Source: an uncultured Collinsella sp. (GTDB lineage: Bacteria > Actinomycetota > Coriobacteriia > Coriobacteriales > Coriobacteriaceae). Taken from it: a stretch of 29,504 nt of DNA. Position 1 is the first letter of the stretch. Each line of letters starts with the position of its first letter. Below the pieces are notes generated by a model. That model was not told the origin of the DNA, did not search any database, and was given only the letters and a program-made list of their open reading frames with translations. The stretch is from NCBI GenBank assembly GCA_900549455.1, contig UROM01000012.1:1-29504 (forward strand), given 5' to 3'. Below are positions 7,550 to 13,460 of this stretch, in pieces. The position numbers were made by a program, and so were the translations under genes.

Positions 7550-7588
7550 CTGCCTCAAAGGGGTCACTGCCCCCTTTGAGGCAGTTTT
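7548..7588 (+). terminator. Intrinsic terminator of the BMP/phosphoesterase operon
   Basis: AACTGCCTCAAAGGGG (7548-7563) pairs perfectly over 16 bp with CCCCTTTGAGGCAGTT (7571-7586), loop TCACTGC, then TTTT. It begins inside the stop codon. It is the third member of the AAAGGGG...CCTTT hairpin family in this window. Confidence 0.88.
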
Positions 7589-7599
7589 GACGCGATAGC

Positions 7600-7638
7600 A
7601 AGAAACCCGGTCCTGCACGAGACAGAACCGGGTTTCTT
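7600..7638 (-). terminator. rplA: Terminator of the secE-nusG-rplK-rplA transcript
   Basis: AAGAAACCCGGT (7600-7611) and ACCGGGTTTCTT (7627-7638) form a 12-bp perfect stem extended by CTG/CAG. Read on the minus strand it ends in TTTCTT, 37 bp beyond the rplA stop. It faces the plus-strand terminator at 7548, as expected between convergent operons. Confidence 0.8.
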
Positions 7639-7674
7639 TAGCAATGCTTGCTTTGCTCAGGCAGTAACTGTTAG

Positions 7675-8382
7675 TTACTCAGCCAGGAAGTCACGCTGGA
7701 TAGCGGGATCGACCTTGACGCCAGGGCCCATGGTGGAAGACACGGAGATGGACTTGACGTACTTGCCCTTAGCAGAAGAGGGCTTGACGCGCAGGATCTC
7801 GGTGTACAGGGCGGCGTAGTTCTCGACGAGCTGCTTCTCGGAGAAGGACTTCTTGCCCAGGGGCACGTGGCAGATGCCGTAGCGGTCGGCGCGATACTCA
7901 ACGCGGCCGGCCTTGAGCTCGGAGACCATCTTGGCGACGTCCATGGTCACGGTGCCGAGCTTGGGGTTCGGCATGAGGCCACGGGGACCAAGGATCTTAC
8001 CGATGCGGCCAACCTTGGCCATCATGTTCGGCGTTGCGATAGCGGCGTCGAAGTTGATCTCGCCCTTCTGAATCTGGGCGACGAGCTCGTCGGAACCGAT
8101 GATGTCGGCGCCGGCAGCCTCGGCCTCGCGAGCCTTCTCGCCCTCGGCGAAGACGGCAACACGAATGGTCTTGCCGGTGCCGTGGGGCAGGGAGATGGAA
8201 CCACGAATGTTCTGGTCAGCCTTACGAGTATCGACGCCCAGACGGAAGTGGGCCTCGACGGTCTCGTCGAACTTGGCGGTGTCGAGCTCCTTGATGAGCT
8301 TGGCAGCCTGAAGGGGGGTGTAGAGCGTGGCGCGGTCGATCTTCTCGGCAGCGGCGTTATAGCTCTTACCATGCTTAGCCAT
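7675..8382 (-). CDS. rplA: 50S ribosomal protein L1
   Basis: A 235-residue protein matching bacterial L1 over its whole length (KSYNAAAEKIDRATLYTPLQ at the start, ISLPHGTGKTIRVAVFAEG near the middle, GPRGLMPNPKLGTVT in domain II, and a C-terminal block ending IQRDFLAE). L1 builds the L1 stalk of the 50S subunit that helps release deacylated tRNA, and in many bacteria it represses its own operon. The start MAKHGK at 8382 is preferred over ATG at 8388 because AGGAGG lies 8 bp before the former and only 2 bp before the latter. It is last in the secE-nusG-rplK-rplA run. Confidence 0.97.
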   Translation of the reverse strand: MAKHGKSYNAAAEKIDRATLYTPLQAAKLIKELDTAKFDETVEAHFRLGVDTRKADQNIRGSISLPHGTGKTIRVAVFAEGEKAREAEAAGADIIGSDELVAQIQKGEINFDAAIATPNMMAKVGRIGKILGPRGLMPNPKLGTVTMDVAKMVSELKAGRVEYRADRYGICHVPLGKKSFSEKQLVENYAALYTEILRVKPSSAKGKYVKSISVSSTMGPGVKVDPAIQRDFLAE

Positions 8383-8432
8383 GTGCATTACCTCCTGTGG
8401 TTAAACGGGCGTGAGCCCTCCCACATCGTATC

Positions 8433-8481
8433 GTGTGCCCTATTGCACACATTTAACGGGCGCCCCGGTTGGAGCACCCGT
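8433..8481 (-). promoter_or_regulatory. Two hairpins in the rplK-rplA gap
   Basis: In the 117-bp gap between the two ribosomal genes, GTGTGC (8433-8438)/GCACAC (8445-8450) and ACGGGCGC (8456-8463)/GCACCCGT (8474-8481) can each fold. Neither has a strong T tract on the minus strand. They may be processing sites, attenuators or part of an L1-binding control region. The sequence alone does not decide. Confidence 0.4.
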
Positions 8482-8499
8482 CATTACCTAAAGAAATCG

Positions 8500-8928
8500 C
8501 TACTCAGCGATGGTGACGCCCATGGAGCGGGCGGTACCGGCGATGATCTTCTTGGCGGCGTCAATGTCGTTGGCATTGAGGTCCGGCATCTTGATCTCGG
8601 CGATCTTGGTGAGCTGCTCCTGGGAGAGCTGACCGACCTTGTCGGCCTGGGGCTTAGCGGAACCAGACTTGAGGTTCAGCTCCTTCTTGATGAGGTGAGC
8701 CGCCGGCGGGGTCTTGGTGATGAAGGAGAAGGACTTGTCCTCGTAGACAGAAATCTCAACGGGGATGATGTCACCCTTCTTGTCCTGCGTCTCGGCGTTA
8801 AAGGCCTGGCAGAACTGCATGATGTTCACGCCAGCAGCGCCCAGGGCGGGGCCGACGGGAGGAGCGGGGTTAGCTGCACCAGCAGGAATCTGGAGCTTAA
8901 TGACGTTGGCAACCTTCTTCTCAGCCAT
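8500..8928 (-). CDS. rplK: 50S ribosomal protein L11
   Basis: A 142-residue L11 with the family's N-terminal IKLQIPAGAANPAPPVGPAL and GVNIMQFCQAFNA blocks and the C-terminal rRNA-binding GTARSMGVTI. It sits at the base of the factor-binding stalk, at the 23S rRNA GTPase centre targeted by thiostrepton, and contacts EF-G and RelA-type enzymes. ATGs at 8943 and 8934 also lie in frame. The start at 8928 (MAEKKV) is chosen because AAAGGA sits 6 bp before it and directly abuts 8934. It lies between nusG and rplA in the usual order. Confidence 0.97.
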   Translation of the reverse strand: MAEKKVANVIKLQIPAGAANPAPPVGPALGAAGVNIMQFCQAFNAETQDKKGDIIPVEISVYEDKSFSFITKTPPAAHLIKKELNLKSGSAKPQADKVGQLSQEQLTKIAEIKMPDLNANDIDAAKKIIAGTARSMGVTIAE

Positions 8929-9051
8929 GGTCATTCCTTTCAAATCACGAGTGTGAAGTAGTACTTGCTATATCGTAAGCACGCACGTGTTAGAAGCACT
9001 CCTGAGATGAGCAGTCACAGAAGAAGCACGCTCGCGCGAACGGACGAAAAC

Positions 9052-9588
9052 TTAAGCGATGACAGCGACCTGGTTAAAGTCGAGCTCTACCGGCGTCTCG
9101 CGGCCAAAGATCATCAGCGTGACCTTGAGCTTGCCTGCCTCGGTGTTAACCTCGGAGACCTTGCCATCAAAGTCGGTAAGCGGGCCATCGGTGACGCGGA
9201 CGGACGTGCCGACCTCAATATCAACCGAGGTGCGCTTGGGCGAATCGCCCTTACCGGGACGACGAGTCATCTTATTGTACTCGTCGCGGGAAAGCGGAGC
9301 GGGCTTGCCGTTGCCGCCCAGGAAACCGGTGACGCCGGGCGTGTTGCGAACACACGTCCATGCATCGTCATCCATCTCCATGCGGACCAGGACATAACCC
9401 GGGAAGATCTTGGAATCCTTGGTCTCACGCTTGCCACCCTCTTTAATCTCGGTGACGCGCTCCATAGGAATCTCGATATCAAAGATACGGTCCTGCATGC
9501 CCATAGTCTCGATGCGATGCTCGAGATCGGACTTAACGCGGTTCTCGTATCCAGAGTAAGTGTGAACGACGTACCAACGCTTAGACAT
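9052..9588 (-). CDS. nusG: Transcription termination/antitermination factor NusG
   Basis: A 178-residue NusG. It opens with the conserved RWYVVHTYSGYENRVK of the NGN domain, which binds the RNA polymerase clamp, and continues with KIFPGYVLVRMEMDDDAW and NTPGVTGFLG. The C-terminal KOW domain is seen in VRVTDGPLTDFDGKVSEV, the part that contacts NusE/S10 or Rho. The start has GAGGGG about 7 bp upstream and begins 3 bp after the secE stop, so the two are cotranscribed. It sits in the conserved secE-nusG-rplK-rplA order. Confidence 0.97.
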   Translation of the reverse strand: MSKRWYVVHTYSGYENRVKSDLEHRIETMGMQDRIFDIEIPMERVTEIKEGGKRETKDSKIFPGYVLVRMEMDDDAWTCVRNTPGVTGFLGGNGKPAPLSRDEYNKMTRRPGKGDSPKRTSVDIEVGTSVRVTDGPLTDFDGKVSEVNTEAGKLKVTLMIFGRETPVELDFNQVAVIA

Positions 9589-9591
9589 GGT

Positions 9592-9930
9592 TTAGCCCCT
9601 CAATCCAGAGAACAGAGCAAGAGCCTCGCCAAAGCCAGCATCGAGCAGAGCGATGACGACGCCGACAACGACCAGAGAAGCGCAAACAACGACCGAGTAG
9701 TTCACGAGCTCCTTCTTGTCGGGCCACGTGACGCGCTTCATCTCGGACTTCACCGAAGCGAAATACTTCTTGGTGCGGGCGAAGAAACCAGGCTTCTCGT
9801 TCTTCTTAGACTTCGCAGCCTTCTCGCTCTTCTTGGCAACGGCCTTCTTGGCCTCAACCTTGGAGTTGGCGGCAGCTTTGTTGGCAGGCGCCTGCTGCTG
9901 TGCCTTCTTCTTGTTCTTCTTGTTGGCCAT
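9592..9930 (-). CDS. secE: Preprotein translocase subunit SecE
   Basis: A 112-residue single-span SecE. The conserved family core is FFARTKKYFASVKSEMKRVTWPDKKEL, an amphipathic cytoplasmic helix at about 49-75, followed by one transmembrane segment (VVVCASLVVVGVVIALLDAG). SecE clamps the two halves of the SecY channel. The first 45 residues are a Lys/Ala/Gln-rich extension not found in the short Bacillus SecE (about 60 residues) and common in actinobacteria. The start has GGAGG upstream. tRNA-Trp and rpmG precede it, probably in one transcript from the promoter at 10291-10320. Confidence 0.95.
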   Translation of the reverse strand: MANKKNKKKAQQQAPANKAAANSKVEAKKAVAKKSEKAAKSKKNEKPGFFARTKKYFASVKSEMKRVTWPDKKELVNYSVVVCASLVVVGVVIALLDAGFGEALALFSGLRG

Positions 9931-10006
9931 TTGGGTTACCTCCGCGCAATGCGCTTATACATGAGTAAACCGTAAGCCCCCAAATGGGAGCTTACGGAAT
10001 AATGAC

Positions 10007-10082
10007 TGGCACGCCAGGAAGGACTCGAACCCTCAACACTCGGTTTTGGAGACCGATGCTCTACCAATTGAACTACTGGCGT
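10007..10082 (-). tRNA. tRNA-Trp (anticodon CCA)
   Basis: A cloverleaf on the minus strand. The acceptor stem pairs 10076-10082 with 10011-10017, the anticodon loop contains CCA in the context CTCCAAA, and the T-loop is GGTTCGAGTCC. The 3' CCA is encoded at 10007-10009. It lies between rpmG and secE, a placement seen in many bacteria. Confidence 0.97.
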
Positions 10083-10095
10083 ATGTAACTAGAGA

Positions 10096-10245
10096 CTAGC
10101 GAGTCTCTTTGTGCAGCGTGTGATGACGGCACCAGGGGCAATACTTCTTGATCTCCATACGATCAGGCATGTTCGCCTTGTTCTTGGTGGTCGTATAGTT
10201 GCGGCGCTTGCACTCAGTGCACGCAAGAGTAACTAGAGTACGCAT
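10096..10245 (-). CDS. rpmG: 50S ribosomal protein L33
   Basis: A 49-residue gene beginning MRTLVTLACTECKRRNYTTT and ending with CPWCRHHTLHKETR. It is the zinc-ribbon form of L33: two CxxC pairs (C-T-E-C near residues 9-12 and C-P-W-C near 36-39) can bind zinc. Some bacteria keep a zinc-free paralogue for zinc limitation; none is seen here. The start has AGGATAC-type ribosome-site sequence just upstream, and the promoter at 10291-10320 reads into it. It heads the rpmG, tRNA-Trp, secE, nusG transcript, the same order as in Bacillus and Thermus. Confidence 0.95.
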   Translation of the reverse strand: MRTLVTLACTECKRRNYTTTKNKANMPDRMEIKKYCPWCRHHTLHKETR

Positions 10246-10290
10246 GTATCCTGAACCTTTCATATCCGCCCCGTACGGGCACGAGATGGT

Positions 10291-10320
10291 ACTTTATCAG
10301 CTCTATGTAAGTGCTGTCAA
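10291..10320 (-). promoter_or_regulatory. Strong sigma70 promoter of rpmG-trnW-secE-nusG
   Basis: Read on the minus strand, TTGACA (10320-10315) is followed after 18 bp by TAAAGT (10296-10291), 46 bp before the rpmG start. The sequence just upstream of the -35 box reads AGGTTTTCATTGACAGC, nearly the same as at the tRNA-Tyr promoter (12122-12151). The remaining spacer up to tuf also holds an inverted repeat TCTCGCTGG (10343-10351)/CCAGCGAGA (10383-10391). Confidence 0.85.
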
Positions 10321-10460
10321 TGAAAACCTCGAATCAATTGGTTCTCGCTGGATCCATTCATATTTGGAACACATCAATGAAGCCAGCGAGATCTAATCGA
10401 TCCCTCACGCTCGGCTTAAGGGCGAGCGAAGCGTAATCGGCGGGGAATAAGTCCCGCGTA

Positions 10461-10495
10461 GAAAAGAACCCGGCACCCTATAAGTGCCGGGTTCT
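10461..10495 (-). terminator. tuf: Intrinsic terminator after tuf
   Basis: AGAACCCGGCAC (10465-10476) pairs perfectly with GTGCCGGGTTCT (10484-10495). On the minus strand the stem is followed by TTTTC, 30 bp past the tuf stop. It separates the tRNA-tuf transcript from the rpmG promoter. Confidence 0.88.
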
Positions 10496-10524
10496 CTCTA
10501 AGTCAGCTATATCAAAGAGCTAAT

Positions 10525-11715
10525 TTACTCAATAATCGTGGAGACGATGCCCGAACCGACGGTGTGGCCACCCTCGCGGATAGCAAAGCGCAGGCCCTCC
10601 TCCATGGCGATCGGGTGAATGAGGTCGCCCTCGATGGTGATGTGGTCACCAGGCATAGCCATCTCGGTGCCCTCGGGGAGCTTGACCGTACCGGTAACGT
10701 CGGTGGTACGGAAGTAGAACTGAGGACGATAACCATCGAAGAACGGGGTGTGACGGCCGCCCTCCTCCTTGGTCAGAACGTAGATCTCGCCGGTGAACTT
10801 GGTGTGCGGGGTAACCGAACCGGGCTTGCAGAGAACCTGGCCGCGCTCGATGTCCTCGCGCTTGATGCCGCGGAGCAGCAGACCGACGTTGTCGCCAGCC
10901 TCGCAGAAGTCCATGGACTTACGGAACATCTCGATACCGGTAACGACAGTGTTCTGGGTATCCTTGATGCCGACGATCTCGACGGGCTCGTTGAGCTTGA
11001 GCTCACCGCGCTCGACACGGCCGGTAGCAACGGTACCACGACCGGAGATGGTCATAACGTCCTCAACGGCCATCAGGAACGGGAGGTCGTTGTTACGAGC
11101 AGGCGTCGGGATGTACTCGTCGACGGCCTTCATGAGCTCGCGAATGGCGTCCATCCACTTGGCGTCACCCTCGAGAGCGCCCAGAGCAGAACCACGGATG
11201 ACGGGGATGTCGTCGCCGGGGAAATCGTACTCGGAGAGGAGCTCACGGGTCTCCATCTCGACGAGGTCGATGAGCTCGTCATCGTCGACCATGTCGCACT
11301 TGTTCAGGAAGACGACGATGTAGGGAACGCCGACCTGACGGGCGAGCAGGATGTGCTCGCGGGTCTGAGCCATGGGGCCGTCGGTAGCAGCGATGACCAG
11401 GATAGCGCCGTCCATCTGAGCAGCACCGGAAATCATGTTCTTGACGTAGTCAGCGTGGCCCGGGCAGTCAACGTGAGCGTAGTGACGGGCAGCAGTCTCG
11501 TACTCAACGTGGGAGACGGAAATCGTGATGCCGCGCTCGCGCTCCTCGGGAGCCTTGTCGATGTTCTCGAACGCAGTGAAGTCAGCCTTGCAGCCCTCGG
11601 TCTCGGAGAGAACCTTGGTGATGGCGGCGGTCAGCGTGGTCTTGCCGTGGTCGACGTGACCAATGGTGCCGATGTTAACATGCGGCTTAGTGCGCTCAAA
11701 CTTCTCTTTGGCCAT
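10525..11715 (-). CDS. tuf: Elongation factor Tu
   Basis: A 396-residue EF-Tu, the GTPase that delivers aminoacyl-tRNA to the ribosome. G1 is GHVDHGKT near residue 18, G2 lies in ERGITIS, G3 is DCPGH at about 81-85, G4 is NKCD at about 136-139 and G5 is GSAL. Domains II and III follow in full. The start has GAGGAGGG about 5 bp upstream. It lies directly downstream of tRNA-Tyr, tRNA-Thr and tRNA-Met on the same strand. With no terminator visible between them, it is probably read from the promoter at 12122-12151, as E. coli tufB is cotranscribed with thrU-tyrU-glyT-thrT. Confidence 0.98.
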   Translation of the reverse strand: MAKEKFERTKPHVNIGTIGHVDHGKTTLTAAITKVLSETEGCKADFTAFENIDKAPEERERGITISVSHVEYETAARHYAHVDCPGHADYVKNMISGAAQMDGAILVIAATDGPMAQTREHILLARQVGVPYIVVFLNKCDMVDDDELIDLVEMETRELLSEYDFPGDDIPVIRGSALGALEGDAKWMDAIRELMKAVDEYIPTPARNNDLPFLMAVEDVMTISGRGTVATGRVERGELKLNEPVEIVGIKDTQNTVVTGIEMFRKSMDFCEAGDNVGLLLRGIKREDIERGQVLCKPGSVTPHTKFTGEIYVLTKEEGGRHTPFFDGYRPQFYFRTTDVTGTVKLPEGTEMAMPGDHITIEGDLIHPIAMEEGLRFAIREGGHTVGSGIVSTIIE

Positions 11716-11811
11716 AAAGCCCTCCTCTTAACAGGTCGTCCCCGGACGGGACTTTGCCTTTATACCATAGTGGCCTCTCAACATACTATTGAGAAGCCAC
11801 CGTGTTACCTA

Positions 11812-11888
11812 TGGTAGCGGTGACTGGATTCGAACCAGTGACGCCACGGGTATGAACCGTGTGCTCTAACCAACTGAGCTACACCGCC
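11812..11888 (-). tRNA. tRNA-Met (anticodon CAT)
   Basis: A 77-nt cloverleaf on the minus strand. The acceptor stem GGCGGTG (11888-11882) pairs with CACCGCT (11822-11816) including one G-T pair at the end. The anticodon loop is TTCATAC and CCA is encoded at 11814-11812. The fully paired first acceptor position (G-T rather than C-A) fits an elongator rather than an initiator tRNA, though tRNA-Ile2 (lysidine-modified CAT) cannot be excluded by eye. Confidence 0.93.
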
Positions 11889-11891
11889 GGA

Positions 11892-11967
11892 TGGAGCCTG
11901 CAACCAGACTTGAACTGGTGACCTCTTCGTTACCAACGAAGTGCTCTACCGACTGAGCTATACAGGC
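11892..11967 (-). tRNA. tRNA-Thr (anticodon GGT)
   Basis: A 76-nt cloverleaf on the minus strand. The acceptor stem GCCTGTA (11967-11961) pairs with TGCAGGC (11902-11896), the anticodon loop is TTGGTAA, and CCA is encoded at 11894-11892. It corresponds in position to E. coli thrT upstream of tufB. Confidence 0.96.
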
Positions 11968-11977
11968 ACTTGACGGG

Positions 11978-12059
11978 TGGGAGCTATAGGATTCGAACCT
12001 ATGTAGGCAGAGCCAACGGGTTTACAGCCCGTCCCCATTAACCACTCGGGCAAACTCCC
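11978..12059 (-). tRNA. tRNA-Tyr (anticodon GTA)
   Basis: An 82-nt class II tRNA with a long variable arm (GGCTCTGCC region). The acceptor stem GGGAGTT (12059-12053) pairs with AGCTCCC (11985-11979), and the anticodon loop is CTGTAAA. After the discriminator base the DNA reads CCC, so unlike the other four tRNAs here the CCA end is not encoded. It corresponds in position to E. coli tyrU. Confidence 0.96.
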
Positions 12060-12121
12060 AATCGTTCAAGTATCCGCAGGTTCTTTGGTCTTTTGGACCG
12101 CCGCCCCCGCGAACGAAAAAG

Positions 12122-12151
12122 ATAATACGATGCAACCTTGGGGGCTGTCAA
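12122..12151 (-). promoter_or_regulatory. Promoter of tRNA-Tyr-Thr-Met-tuf
   Basis: On the minus strand a consensus TTGACA (12151-12146) and TATTAT (12127-12122) are separated by 18 bp, about 62 bp before tRNA-Tyr. The context upstream of the -35 box (AGGTTTTCGTTGACAGC) almost repeats that of the rpmG promoter. It shows that this half of the tRNA cluster has its own promoter next to the accessory insertion. Confidence 0.88.
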
Positions 12152-12383
12152 CGAAAACCTCTAGATACACGGTGCCGGGCGTATCTATATACCTTTGACC
12201 TGCTGTTTTGCTGAGTTTGGATATAGAGGACGGTGGATTTGCATGTAGCGGTGACATTTCCCGAGGGAACACTTTGGCATAGTGGAGTACATCTGCTGCA
12301 CCGACCTTTGATAACGACCCTCTTGCACTATTACCTTGCACTATTACATAGGTCGCGATCGTGCTTCCACGGCACGTTCAAGC

Positions 12384-12439
12384 GTGGATAATCTCCCGCT
12401 TTTAGCGCGGCTCTAAGCCCAAAGTTGGAGATTATCCAC
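12384..12439. repeat. 13-bp inverted repeat around a GC-rich loop
   Basis: GTGGATAATCTCC (12384-12396) and GGAGATTATCCAC (12427-12439) are perfect reverse complements separated by 30 bp. The right arm is also the beginning of the direct repeat shared with 16482. Neither strand shows a T tract, so it looks like a repeat or recognition site more than a terminator. Confidence 0.75.
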
Positions 12440-12460
12440 TCTCATTCTCCAGACGGGAGA
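12431..12460 (+). repeat. Left copy of 30-bp imperfect direct repeat flanking sugar module
   Basis: ATTATCCACTCTCATTCTCC continues to AGACGGGAGA. It matches 16482-16511 at 25 of 30 positions in the same orientation. The two copies bracket the regulator, glucosidase and PTS genes. Confidence 0.65.
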
Positions 12461-12475
12461 ACTATAGAGCCGCTA

Positions 12476-13348
12476 CTACTCGGGCCAGACCAAAGTAGAC
12501 CCATAGAGCGGCTCCCCCTTGGTGCAGGAGTAGCGGCTCAAGTAACACGACGATAGCAAGTCGAAGAAATAGGTCATGGCGTATTTCGAATAAACGCCGA
12601 GTCGGTCAATTCCGTTTCCCGCATTGCCAAGACGATATACACGGTCAAAAGATCTCGATTTGTCATCGTTGCTAAACGCAGTAATTAGAATCTTCCTGCC
12701 CGAACGGCAATCAAGATACTCTCGCGCCTGTGACGCAAATAGCCCGGAGACCGATACGAGAATTATCAATGACTGCGAAGCGTCTCCCATGTTTTTCAAT
12801 TCCGCGACGTTAGCCCCAGCAACTATGCGAACTATCTTGCCCGCATAAAACATTTCCTGCTGAAATCGTACGAGATTGGCGCTCACATTATTGGTGCACC
12901 AGATTTCAACGTTTTTATGGCCATCAATTTCGTCGGCAAGGTGCTTAATAGCGATATCGGACACGCCGCTTTCAACCTCAGCGAACATCTCGATCATGCG
13001 AACGTCGAGCTCTGCCCTGTACTCCTCGTAGCCAAATTCCTCCTCTCGATGGCTTAAGTCGCTTGGAAAGACTGATTGAGTAAATGATTCTTTCAAATCG
13101 CTAAGAGACTGGTAGCCCAATCGATTGCAGAAACGACGAACAGCGGAACGGGTCACGAATGCATCGCGGGTTATTGCGGCAACATTGATTTCGCTCGAAC
13201 GCCTAATGTGAGCGATGAGATATCGAGCGATGGCGGCATCGTTTGACCCAAACTCGCTGTTGATGATGGAGCTAATGCGATTGAGCACATCGAAGTCATT
13301 GATATTCACGTGATCTCTCTTTCCGCTCTCCTCGATATTATGGTTCAT
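12476..13348 (-). CDS. MurR/RpiR-family transcriptional regulator
   Basis: A 290-residue regulator. Residues about 17-90 form the N-terminal HTH_6 domain (ISSIINSEFGSNDAAIARYL, then ITRDAFVTRSAVRRFCNRLG as recognition helix). Residues about 120-250 form a SIS sugar-phosphate-binding domain (NVEIWCTNNVSANLVRFQQE, SLIILVSVSGLFASQAREYL, and the KILITAFSND strand). RpiR proteins sense a phosphosugar and control sugar catabolism. The gene is divergent from the glucosidase and PTS genes, so it most likely controls them and itself. The start is uncertain: ATG at 13348 has no good ribosome site, while an in-frame GTG at 13309 follows a GAGAG-type site. The gene is visibly more AT-rich than the core genes around it, which fits acquisition. 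Confidence 0.88.
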   Translation of the reverse strand: MNHNIEESGKRDHVNINDFDVLNRISSIINSEFGSNDAAIARYLIAHIRRSSEINVAAITRDAFVTRSAVRRFCNRLGYQSLSDLKESFTQSVFPSDLSHREEEFGYEEYRAELDVRMIEMFAEVESGVSDIAIKHLADEIDGHKNVEIWCTNNVSANLVRFQQEMFYAGKIVRIVAGANVAELKNMGDASQSLIILVSVSGLFASQAREYLDCRSGRKILITAFSNDDKSRSFDRVYRLGNAGNGIDRLGVYSKYAMTYFFDLLSSCYLSRYSCTKGEPLYGSTLVWPE

Positions 13349-13351
13349 TTA

Positions 13352-13389
13352 TTGAATCAAACAGCTTTGGTCGTTCTCCTATGATTCAA
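13352..13389. promoter_or_regulatory. Candidate RpiR operator in the divergent gap
   Basis: TTGAATCA (13352-13359) and TGATTCAA (13382-13389) are perfect inverted 8-mers with a 22-bp spacer, in the gap between the regulator and the glucosidase. A TTGACG -35-like box for the plus strand follows at 13395-13400, without a clear -10. The arrangement suits a looping or two-half-site repressor, but binding is inference. Confidence 0.5.
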
Positions 13390-13460
13390 ATCAGTTGACG
13401 TCATCTTAATCGTAATTCCGTCACACGTATCCACCGTGTTGAATGATGGAAAGGGGATTC

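Larger units (their letters stand above)
12152..12475. other. Non-coding gap at the left edge of the sugar module
   Basis: This stretch lies between the tRNA-Tyr promoter and the stop of the RpiR-type gene. No convincing gene is visible. It holds a 13-bp inverted repeat (12384-12439) and the left copy of a 30-bp direct repeat (12431-12460), listed separately. A small hairpin TTCTCC (12445-12450)/GGGAGAA (12455-12461) lies at the right end. No T tract marks a clear terminator for the RpiR gene. Confidence 0.6.

Noticed and set aside
7867..8961. Plus-strand open frame opposite rplA and rplK
   Set aside because: Ribosomal protein genes on the other strand are unambiguous; this is a codon-bias shadow, as are those at 10564-11817, 20113-21702, 22154-23131 and 26883-28289.
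10199..10396. 65-codon plus-strand frame between rpmG and tuf
   Set aside because: It runs over the rpmG start and its promoter and has no ribosome site.
12066..12341. 91-codon minus-strand frame next to tRNA-Tyr
   Set aside because: It contains the tRNA-Tyr promoter (12122-12151) and has no ribosome site or family resemblance.
13443..13460. ATG at 13443 or 13446 as the glucosidase start
   Set aside because: The ribosome site GGAAAGGGG lies between these codons and 13461, and GH1 proteins align from MGNVNN onward.
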